NCBI GenBank assembly: GCA_026874595.1
Contig: CM049320.1
Coordinates: forward strand, 20,717,714-20,781,713
Length of the DNA stretch: 64,000 nt
Direction of reading: 5' to 3'
DNA from: Sipunculus nudus
Taxonomy: Eukaryota; Annelida; Sipuncula; Golfingiida; Sipunculidae
The notes below the pieces were generated by a model. That model was not told the origin of the DNA. It saw only the letters and a program-made list of their open reading frames with translations, and ran no database searches. Shown piece after piece: positions 39,001 to 51,000 of the stretch. Each line of letters opens with the position of its first letter. Position 1 is the stretch's first letter. The position numbers and the translations under genes were made by a program.

Positions 39001-42000
39001 GTCCACCATACATATAATGACCTACCTGCTCCCTGACTGTTTGAACTACTTCTTCCTCTTCTTCAACAGCTGCTGGCTCAGACTTAGTGAGAGGTTTATC
39101 TGGGGCTGTAATATATTGTATTTTGTTAAATCATAGTGTATTATATATATTATTATATTACATTACATTCGGTACAGTACTGTACAGTATAGTATTGTAA
39201 AATTACATTATATTTTACCGTAAAAATCTCAACAGAATATGCGTATTATTTTAAGATATTTTCATTAACAAATTGGGGAATTTTGTATGAACTCTACTGG
39301 CGTCTTACATTTGGGGCATCCCCGTAAATCTGATCTGGAGCAGTATGATAAATGATCGGGAGTGAGTGATAATAGGAGCATTTACAGGAAAGTGTTTGCA
39401 CTTTGAAATTTTCCCTATTTTCTTACAAATATCATTCTAATTTCTATACAAGAGTCTAAAAATTATTTTTAAACTACTTTTACAGCGTTTCCAGTGGAAG
39501 TTGTAAAATATATGATTATATTATCATCACTAGCCAATCACATACCACTTGGCGTGTCATATGGTGTTGGTAGGGACATCAGTGTAAGTCTTTAAACAAA
39601 CACAAGGTGGCCCTACCCTAAGGCTACATTCACTACTTTCGGTAGCAAATTTTATTCATTTGCATTAACTAAATACGGCACATTGTCTTCTAACCAGGTA
39701 TACATACACTTCAAATATATCCAATAGGGGTCATGAATAGTAATACAGGTGAAATACCGCAGGATATTTATGTACATGCTTCTATTTTTTCACAGCTTTA
39801 AAATACATGAATACATGGCAATATAAGATTTTTTTATGAATTACATCATATTAGGTAGGAGTTGTGGGCGGGTTTGAGCTTAATTTGAGTGCATTGATGT
39901 TAGGGAATTAGGTGGAAGTAGTACGTGTGCATGGATGACTAAACATTCTGAGCAAAAACGGGGTGCATAGTCTAATGAGGCAGCGTTTTCTGTTGAGAAC
40001 TTTACGGTACTATATTATACTATATTACAGTACAGAATAGTATAGAATAGTAACACTGTCATTACTTTTTGTTATATCATATTGATTACAGTATAGCATA
40101 TAACAGTTAAACTTATAAATTATATTATATTACATATTATTTTATATTAGTTATATATTTATTATTAGTTACATATATTGTTACATTAGTTCAGCAATAG
40201 ATCAATGGAGACACAGTTGCCCCAGTGATTATCAGAGCATCATGTCTGAAGTTGATATATTGTTCAAAGTCAGCAATAGATCAAAGAAACACCCTTAGCT
40301 CTGTTGAATGGAGACAGATGACCATGTGTTTCCCTACCTCATACTAGACAGTCTGGACATCTTACACTCACTAACATCGAGCTGGTGGATAGTTTCATAA
40401 TTAAATGCCTCCACCGGGAGTGTATGCATTCATCTCCATTCATATGTGTGTGTGTGTGTGTGTACAATAACACATGGGATCTCATAAAATTTTCAGGGCA
40501 TTTCTGGTATGGACCAATAAAGAACAGGGTTAGATTTTGGTGTGGATCTGGCACATGATCCATATTCAGGATTGTCATCAAGGATTATCCATAAATCTAC
40601 ACTCACTTATCCATGTGAAGCAGGGAATATGGCCTAAATTAGAGTATGCAAATAGGGTTTTGGAAGCATACTACAACAAGGAGAGACCTGCCTTCCTCAG
40701 AACGCAGATTTCTAGTCCACAGATGCAAACAGTCAAAAAGTTGTCAGGATAGACTATCTAGCAGACTAACTTAGAATAGTGGCTGATAATTTTATATATA
40801 TATAGTGACTGACCTGTTTTAGTTGTCTCCTCTGTCTCAGTCTCTTTAGTGTGCTGTTTCATTTTCCAAACTTTTGTGGCCTGGAAATATAAAAAGACGC
40901 ACTAAAATTCAGTTCTAAAGAAAAATTGTTGATATTTAATACAGTAAAACCTCAAAATTAGGACCACCAATGGGACCTCAATAAAACAGTCACAGTCTCC
41001 AGGTGATCATATAAGCGAGGTTTTATGTAAAAACTAAAAAAAAGAATTGGGGCAGTGAACAGCTGGTTATTATTTTGAGGTGTTCAAGGAACAGAGGGGG
41101 TCATTAGGCAAGGTTTGACTGTAAAATCACTAATGGTTGTCACAACAGATAAAGGAAGCTTAAGACCACAGGTATGCCCAAGTCTCTATGTTAACCATTA
41201 TGACATTATAATTATAACCATCATATTTAAGTCAGCACAATTGTTTAAGGTAACATTATCATACAATGTTATAGCAAAAAACATGTATAACCCACAGCTG
41301 TTCATATTAATTTTAGATTTGGACAAAAGTCTTTTACATTTACATTACAGGCAATATCTTGCTCAGCTTCTGTTGTATCCTTATCAAAATTTTCAACAGT
41401 TCCTACAGATAGGGTTTGCCTAAGAAAATTTGAATCTTAGAACTTATAATAAATTTATGCAATATGTCTGAACTCGGAGAATAGAATGATATGATGGATT
41501 TCTCGTTGCTAAATTTATTTATCTTAATTTCGAATACTTCTGAGACAGAAATATTTATGTAAGTCTGATATAACACTGTCATCACAATTGTTTTTTGGTG
41601 TAGGTAACCACCTCCATTTTTTTAATACTTGCTTAACTCAATACTATATGCATCTGCAAAGTTACATTCCGGTTTCAGACTATGTGACAGAGGCTTATAC
41701 TTGATTATCATGGCATCAACTAGGCTCGGTGTACCACTCCTGTAGGTTCTGGGTGTAGGTGTCATCCCCATTACTGAGTCATAAAACTGACAAACCCCAA
41801 AAAGGTGCACTTGTTTGTAAGTGAAACATGACAGATTGGTGCAGTCTCTCTATTAAGCTTGCAAAGCGCTCACCCTTTGTGGGGTCGACCGTGAAAAATC
41901 TCACTGCCTCAGCTGAGATTCAAACTCACAATCTCCAAGAACTGAACCCTGTGCTCTACCCCTAGACCCCCCCCCCCATTCCCTCCCTGTGAAAGGTGGT

Positions 42001-45000
42001 TTTGTTAGTAAACTGTTGTGAGCTTTTCTGTATTAATGAGAATTTTCTCTGTTAAAGTTTATACGCCAGAGTAAGCCAACCGAAAATTTTCCCTTATTGG
42101 GCCTATTATCGCCCATCCTGCCTCGTTCCCATGTATCTAGGTCACACTTCCGCTACCTGTAATCACATTTTTGAAGGCGTAAGGAAGAGGACCGGGAGGA
42201 AGCGATGTTTGTAATACAGAAAAGCTCACAACAGTTTATTAACAAAACCACCATTCACAGGGAGGGAATGGGGGTGTTTTATTACGTAAACATAATTGTG
42301 AGCTGTTTCTGTATTAATGAGAAAAGAGCAGACAGGCCTTGGGGAGGGAGCACCTACCTGTAACGCTGGAACGAGGAGAATCTCAGTGCTGGGATGACGC
42401 AGCAGACGACATCGGCGGTGGAACAGACAGAGAGGAAGAAGATGGCCTGGAAAATTGTAGGACCTCACCCGAAGCGATCACAGGGCCCAGGGAATAAAGG
42501 CCCGAAGCCTGGAGCTGAACATCCTTTAGATAAAAGCGTGTGAATGTAGATGGGGATTTCCAGTATCCCTTCTTGACCAATTGATTGGGGGAGATCCCGG
42601 AGAAATGGCCCAAGGAAGTCGAAGAGCTCGAATGTCATGAGCCTTGATGTGAAGTTGTTCTAAGGGGGATTGAGAAGCTGATTCATATGCGGCGACGATA
42701 GTAGCTTTGAGCCACGCACTAATGGCAATAGGGCTAATCTCCTTATTGGAAGTTGTGACTTTTGTAGAAATAAACAACTTCTTGCGCCCCCCCCCCCCCC
42801 CCCCCCCGTAAAGACGGAGGAGCTTTAAGATAATAACATAACGCACGAACCTGGCAATTGGTAGCCCCATAACAGTACTGACCGTTAGGTCAAGCAGACG
42901 GAGGATCATCGAAAGTTTGGTTCTTTCTCTAAATCCGGAGGAAAATGTAGGGTGGCCAACGAACCGTCGGCCGCTATTTGCGTGAATTTCGAATCAGCCA
43001 CAAGGGCATGAAAGGCAGAACGGCGACCGGCCGAGGCAAGAGCGAGGAGGAAAACCGTTTTCCTAGATAATGGAGAAGATGGGCCGAACGCAACGGCTCA
43101 TAAGGGGTTTCCCGGAGGTGACGTAAGACGACTTCCAGGCGCCAGGAAGGCGTAACATACCGAGGACGAGACGCACGGGCGTGAACCCCCTTGAGAAAAT
43201 CTGACACCAACGGATGATGAAGGACACGATCGTGACCCAGCAGACATAGCACAGACAGCAGGGCGGCACGATAGCCACGCAGAGAGGGATAGGATAAATG
43301 TTTATCCTGCAGTAAGAACACAAAAAAAATCCAAAACTGCCGCAAGCGACGGATCTAAAGGGGAGATTCCCCGGGAAGACGTCCACTCGGTGAAGAGACG
43401 CCACCAGGAGTCATAGATGCGGTCCGAAGAACGGCGACGGGGAGCCGAGGCAAGGAGAGCAGCCGGACTTGAATTGCCCGGATCCTTGAGGTGTCCGAGG
43501 AGAGCACGCATGCGCATAGAGGGCACGACCGAAATGGGCGACGCACTCGAGGGAACGATGGGAGTGCGATGCGGAGCGGTAGTAGAAGCGGGGGGCTAGA
43601 GAGAAGCGAGCGCCACAGAGGAAACCAGGGAGCCCCAGGATGAAACGGGAGTATGAGAGGAAGGGTAGTCTGGTCCGCGCGGGACAAGCAGAGAAGGACA
43701 CAGCGGATGAGATGAGGCGCCAGAAACGCAAAGAGATACCGGTGAGACCACCCGGACGGCTGCGTGTCGGGGAGACGGTTGCGAGGGTGACGTAGACGCA
43801 TCTCGGTAGGCACTAGAACAGGGGGGGGGGGACGGAAAATCGAACAGATCGAATTCCGGCCGCCCCAGGCGAGCGAAAACACTCCGAACCACCGGGAGCG
43901 GAAGGAGCGGCGGGGAAGGAGGAGACGCCGGATGACGGGAAAGGGCGTCCGCGAGGATGTTCGACACGCCCGGAAGATGGGATGCACGAACCGACGCCCG
44001 GAGAGAGATGCAGAGATCGAACAAAAGGTAAGTCTCCTGCATGAGAGAGGGAGACCGAGTACCGCCCTGCCTGTTGATATATGCCACCACCGCGGTATTG
44101 TCGGTCCGGACGAGAATGGGACGGCCGATCAAGCGGGGAGACCAGTGGGAGATCGCACTACAGACAAAACGCAGTTCGAGGATAGAACCAAGGTTAAATG
44201 GAGAAGGCCCTGACGGCGTAGGATAGACGGAATCGGACGGAGGTACAGTCGGCCAAACGGGATAAAGGACGCAGCCCAGTTGAGAGCACTGTGGAGAGAA
44301 GCCATGGTGCGCGAGTCGACATGGCGCCGCGTGAGAAATGAACAAATTTGCCTGGGCGCCAACGGCCGTGCGGTTTGGGAACAAGAAAAAGGCGAGAGTA
44401 AAACCCCACGGTGGATGGGGAAACCTCGAAAATTGCCCGTTTGTCTATCATAGATTGAATGGCCTCCTCTAAAGCGAGGCGTTTGGCCAGAACTGACAGA
44501 GGCGGAGTGAAGAACGGGTGCATGGTGACGGGAGGTGCGTGCAAAAACGTAAGACGGAACCCGAACTTGATGGTGCTGAGAATTAACCGCTGGGAGGTGA
44601 GAGCCGCCCACGCGGGAAAATGGTCGCTGAGACAAGCGCCGACCGGAACGAGAGAGTCATTTCTTGGTCGAACCTCGTTTGGAGAAAGGACCACGAAAAG
44701 GCTGAGAACGCTGGAACGTCCTGAAGGACTTGAAGACATAGCAGATGCGCGACGCGGCTGAGCGGAAGCCGCAACCGGAGGCCGAGGGTGGGGAACGCGG
44801 AAGGATGGCCGAGGCGCAATAGAGGTCGAGCGGAGGCGGGCCTGACGATCCGAGGGCTCCAAGGCACGGTCAAATAGAGGCTGTAAATGGCCGCCAAACA
44901 GCAGGGAACTGGTAAAAGGCTGAGAATAAAGCTTGGTTAACTCTGCCTGAGTAAGCTCCGGCTTTAAGTGCTGTAATGACTGAATGCAAGCCGTGCGTCG

Positions 45001-48000
45001 TAACAAGATGCAATTTACAACCATGCGCCAAACGACCTGATTTACCTCAGCGCAAGTATGGGCAGAAGCCTGCCATATGTCGTTGAGAGTGAGCGTGTCC
45101 GGAGAAACGGCAAGCAAGCTAGTAACAGCCTGCAAGTTGTTAACCATACCGGCCGCTTGCCGGCCGAGCCCCTCCAGATCTGACAGGTGCCGATCGGAAA
45201 ACTGGACAGACAATGGAAATAAAGACTTACCGTCCGCAAACGGCTGTTCAAGGCCGGACTCGAGTTGCATCGGAGCAGACGGAATATCCGGGTGATCAGG
45301 ATAAGGGAGCAAGCGATCGAAACAGGTAGCCAGGTACCCACGTGAATTCCAGAGGGTACCGGGGGACCACGGTTTATCCGAACCTGGCGGAAGCGTGGCC
45401 CCAGTAGTAGTAGAGAGGGACCCCGAGACCACCGCGTGGTGCTCACGTAAGAGATCCACCGTGTGGTCTGTAAATTCCAGACACACTGCGAGCTCGGCGG
45501 AGGGCGATTGAAAGGTGGCCGGATTCAAATTAGAACCGGCCGCCAACGCCGAGGAAGTCCGAGGTTGTAACCTATGGAACTTCGGACCACTAGGGTTAGC
45601 CTCCTGGGTGGTGGTAGCCACTAGGTCCAGAAGCGCAGATTTGCGCGTACGCCAAGCCTGGCGTTGCAGCACGATCTCTGACCACTGGTCTTGTGCCAGG
45701 GCGGGATGGGCTGACTGAGAAGTCGGGGACCCTGGAGAACCCCGTGAAGGGGGATCCAGAGAGACCCGCTGAGCCGGAATGACCGGAGGCTGGAAACAGG
45801 AAGCCAGGGAACGGGCAGCAGCAGGAACCATCCTGGAAGGCACAGGAACCGGAGCCGCAGGCAGCACAGCAGATGGTAACTGAAATAAAGAGCCCGCCGG
45901 CCGGGTCGGAACGGCGGCAGACGGAGTAACAGGAGGCCAGGCCGGCTGCCCCGAAACAGAGGCAGGAGGGACCGACACACTTACCTGCACACCAGGAAGG
46001 TCCGGGCGATCCAGCGGGACGACTCCAGCCGGATCCGGGGATAATGAAGGAATCCGGCGAGGAGCCGGGGGCAACGAGAACGGCCGGGGAGAAAGTACCG
46101 GGGGCGCCGGCCAGGGCGCCGGCCGGACTGATTCGGGTCTAGACGAATCGTCGAGATCCGACATAAGGGATGATCAAAACCGGGACAATTTATGTAATAT
46201 GGAATAGGCAGATGGGCCGTCAGAACAGGAGGCCGCAGGAACGGGGGAAGACTTCCGTTTGCGTGTATGAGAAAGCAACGATTTAACTGTCGAAACTACT
46301 GGAGAGGAGACAGGACCGGCGGGAACGGACGGGGAACGCAACACGGCCGTGTTGCGGTCACCCAGGGTGGCTCCCCCCCCACCACCCCGGAGACAACCAC
46401 GGGGCCAGACAAGGGAATATTGAAGGGGGAATGAGCCCAATCCTGGAACAAGGCCCACTTGTCAGTGGTCCACGTCTGGCAATGAAAACAAGGATCAGCT
46501 GGACCACGGCAGGAGTCATTGTTGGTGCGGCAACAAAAATAAGTGGGGTGGGAGTCCCAACCGGGATTACAGAACCACAAGAGACACAGTAATTGGGGTT
46601 CTCCATGGCGGGCAAGGGAAAAGAAGCTGACAACTTACATTCAGTTGGCAAACTCAACACGTACAAACCCAACAGTGGACGAATCTCGCAGTGCGGAATC
46701 ACACGTCCATCATGGCGAACGCCAGAAGAAAATGTGATTACAGGTAGCGGAAGTGTGACCTAGATACATGGGAACGAGGCGGGATGGGCGATTATAGGCC
46801 CAATAAGGGAAAATTTTCGGTTGGCTTACTCTGGCGTATAAACTTTAACAGAGAAAATTCTCATTAATACAGAAACAGCTCACAATTATGTTTACGTAAT
46901 AAAACACAGAGTCCAGTTTCTGTAATCACAGTTACTGCATTGTCAGTACCTGAATAAGCTGTGACCCGGCTGTGTCCTCCTCCATATTATCTTCTGCTGT
47001 GGCTGGTGGATAAAACTTGGCTGGCTGTACCACTTTGTATTTGGGTAAATACTGTAAAAACATTGATGACAATAGTTGAAAGAAAAAAAAAGAATACTAG
47101 TTATATGCCTTGTAACTTGCATTAAAGGGTTTACCTTTACATGCATTACCTGGCATATACCAGGTATAGTGTATTATTTTATACTCCTATACAAACATCA
47201 GAAAAAAGCTCCCACCTCTCTATATACCTGCCCCTGCACAAAGTCATGCCTGTCTAACTGGAATATTTTTGTAAGCTTTACATGCCGCTGTTTTGATTTG
47301 ACAAAGGCAGAATGGGAATCCCCATTCCCTTAAACTCATAAAGCAAAAATAATAATTATTAATGAGAATAACATCAGCTATCAAACAGATCTGTTATTAT
47401 TCTTCAGTGTTCCCATGCTTGTTAGAAACCACATGATAAAAGCAGAAATAATCTATAAACCAATAGTATTCAAGGTCTCATATTTTTTATATTAGCAATT
47501 CTATAGCTTAACAACAAGTTTCACATCGGAAAAATACATGATACACAGTGGATCACTAATAAACATAGTGTTTATCTGAACTCTATACAAGGACAAGGTT
47601 TTAGTTGCAGTAACAATTGTTTGGATATATGGTCTGATACCACAATTTCAGTGTCAGCAACCTGAAAAATTGTGATGGACTCCTATAGTTACATGTCAAA
47701 GGCCAGAGTTAATTGAAATATCAGAATTTGATAATTTATTATAAATTTCTTCATACAGTTACAGGTGGAGTATTGTAGCTATAGTGTGACCCAACCTTCT
47801 CAAATGGATTTGCAATGGAGGCTTTTATCTTCTCAACTTTCTTCTGACCTTCTGTTAATTTCCAATCTTCCTGAAATTACACAAAAACATTTAAAACTTT
47901 TCAAACACTCTTTAAATTCTTGCACTTTTTTTCTTTTTTTTTGTTGGGGGTAAACTCCTCCATTTTTCAGCACAAGCTTCACTAAATATAGATATCTGCA

Positions 48001-51000
48001 GAGTTCCATTTTGGTTTCAGACAAGGTGACAGGGTAGTAGCACATACTTCCTCTCATTTTATATTCTTTTGTTAACCAGGCCCGGTGACTACTGTACCTG
48101 CAGGCCCTGGGTGTGTACTGGTCCCTATTGCTCAGTTATACCTCGGGGAAACCAGTGAATTGTGCACTCATTTGTGAGTGAAACACAGCGGTAGGGAACA
48201 GCCTTCGTATTTAAAACTCACCTAGGTTGGGGACAGACCATGAACAATCTCACCACCTCGGCTGAGATTCAAACTCTGCATCTCCTGGCGTTAAATCCTG
48301 TGCTCTGACACTAAACCACAAAAGTCTGTTTAAATCTTATTTAAATTACACATTCACAATAAAATCAACATTAAAATATCACTCAATACAAGGTGCAAAA
48401 ACACTAATTTTCCTTGTGAAATGAGTAAAAAAATTCCCAATCAACTGACCTGAATTAATGTGTTTTGATCATTTTGGCTTGCACCTACATGTTATAAACA
48501 CAAGGATATAAACAAAAGGAACAGCCTGCGTGCAGTGGGATGGGTTTTTTTACTATATTTACTAAGTTTAAGCAATTATCTTTAGTTAATACATGCCAGA
48601 TAATAGGTTAGGTCCCATCAATATACTTACCACTGTGCTCCAAGCGAATGCTGATAACAGTGGTGTCTCTTTGATTAAATCTTCAATCAAACTCTCCTTA
48701 AATAGCTCTGAGCTGTTCTTCACCAGGGACCGGTCTGTAAAATAATTTTTCAACTGTTAAATTTTGTTTGCTCAGACTATCACTTCATTAAATTTCACCG
48801 ATTAACAGGATTAATCCCTAGTCCATTGTAGCTTTTTTTTCATTAAGCTGGCTTTATGTATTAGCAAACCAGTTAAGCAAAGTTTAACCACTCTGGTCAT
48901 TCTGAGTCATACAAAATGATGTGAAGATCTAAAGAAACAAAATTTTTCCTTATTTTGGACCAGTCGCTATGTTCAGGTATTGTATAACAATTCACTGAAG
49001 AATTGATGCATTGAATTCCAAACCCTCAATTAAACTGTACTTCTTAACCTCATAATCAATTAGTTTCAATTATTATTTTATTCAAGCTCCATTACAAAAC
49101 CTTATGTAAGCTGTCAACTTTGACACATAACACTATGATGTTGAGACTATTTATTGTGTATGTGCTCAAGATATAGTTTCAACTCTCAACGGTGAAGCAC
49201 TACACTTGCATAGAAACAAAAATGGCAGTGTTGAAAAGAGGGCAAACTCTAATTTTTCCTTTACTTCCTAAAATCAACTGCCATCTGTTATGGTAAATAA
49301 TAAAACTTTATTTAAAAGAAAGTGTGAAATTTAGTTTTAAAGTAATAATGAATTGAGAATTGAATCGAAAGCCTAATTTTTAAGTACAAGGGCCTAGACG
49401 CACATAGACGCCATATGTAACTATGAAAGTGAAGGATCAGTGATGAGGTGGGACAGATGGATTGCCAGTCATATGCAGATCATTTTAGTTGTTATCCATC
49501 CTTACAGCAGGGGACTGATAAGTAATTTCCTGGAAGACACATATCTTGAACAAAAAAGAATTTGTTATAACTCTAATAGTTACTTTCCCTGCACATTTCT
49601 TTAATTTTTGTCAACAACATGTATTCCATGCTGTCCATAATTAAACTTTGAATAATCATCATAGCTTTTAGATATTAACTTGTTTGTTCACAAGTTCTTT
49701 AGTGTGAATATCTCACTCACAGCATAATATTAAGGTTACTGCCCGTGTACAACAAGCAACTTTATGAAATATGACTGGTCACTGCAGCACAGTTTTAGGC
49801 ACGACTGCAGTCACAACTTAAAGTAGGCCATATCAATCCAATTATTATAACTACTGAAACATGTATTCAAATCTTTCCTAACCCCCACAATGATAAAATG
49901 ATACAGAAAGTGAAAGACTTACCAGACAAAACACCATCACTGGTGATTTCTAAATCTTTGTTGCTATAAGACAAGTCATGTGGACAGTGCAGGGCTGCCT
50001 CTTTTTCGGGCTTCCTGTTGAGGACTGTTGGTGACTTGGATGATGGTGCAAGTGCTGGCTGGAAAAGATAAAAGATAAATTAGGTAAATCTTAATTCACT
50101 AGGAGTGCTGCATTTGATTTGTACCTGACTTTCTGATAATTTTCTGTGACCCCCCTGGGCAAGCCCCTGGAGAAGCTTTTGAATTTTTTTTAAATGACAG
50201 AATATGACATATTATCACTATGATTCCTTTACTATGTGATTGTTTCAGCCAATCATAGTTCCAGATTTCCTTTACTGTGTTTGCTGTGCAAATAATCACT
50301 TGATCAGAAGAAAACTGCAAGCAAAGTCTGTCAGCTGAATTTGACCAGTGAACCAGGAGCCAAGCAACCATCCCACTTCTTTATTTTTTCATGGCCACAT
50401 GAACTTTGCCACTATAATGGTGTACACATTTTGATCAAGGGGAAACAAATTTGTGGACAGATGGGCAGACAGACACACTGATGGACAGGTTGATTACCAT
50501 AAATTTCCGCATATATGTCGCACCCCTGTATAAGTCGAGGTGGGATTTTCAAGAGAGAAATCAGGAGAAAATTTTTTAGAGCCCTCTGAGTGGAATAGTC
50601 CCTAGCTCACAACAGATAAGTAAATGAAAACCAATTGAATGAGTCATTTAAAAGTCGCACCCAAAAATAACTTCCCTGCATAGTTGTCAGGCTACAAGTA
50701 CCCACTACCACTGCTTGTAGTGCAGTTAACATTCCCTTTCAGTGAAGGTCAAACCCACTGGACACCGTGATTTATAGCTAAAAGTGAAAACCCAGGGAAG
50801 GCCCGCCGTGTGACAACGTAGGTGACAATATTTACATGGGTTCACTGTCACTTCTTGTCGCTTTCAAATGAACAAAGACGTTTCCCGAGTGTTATGAATA
50901 AGTATCTACATAAGTATGATATGAGTAATTATATATACGTAAGTCTATATAGTTACAGACATAATTCCATAGCTTTGAGAACCTACAATACTTTATACCA

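Larger units (their letters stand above)
41973..46907 (-). mobile_element. DIRS-type tyrosine-recombinase retrotransposon, ~4.9 kb, defective
   Basis: Two copies of a ~156-bp sequence lie in inverted orientation near the ends (42016-42171 and 46729-46884). Just inside the left one, 42212-42321 is complementary first to the extreme left end and then to the extreme right end. This is the internal complementary region that defines DIRS elements, thought to template circle formation. No target duplication is seen, as expected for recombinase integration. The coding order on the minus strand is gag-like, RT, RNase H, tyrosine recombinase. The element is GC-rich in an AT-rich intron, lies in EXOSC10 sense orientation, and starts 42 bp inside the intron after exon 12. 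RT is internally deleted and several frames are shifted. Confidence 0.92.

Noticed and set aside
41910-41966. Possible tRNA gene
   Set aside because: The A- and B-box-like motifs belong to a repeated SINE head with a long unrelated body and A-tail; no clean tRNA fold is evident.
42226-42468. Short open frames within the DIRS internal complementary region
   Set aside because: They overlap structural repeats and the end of the recombinase in other frames.
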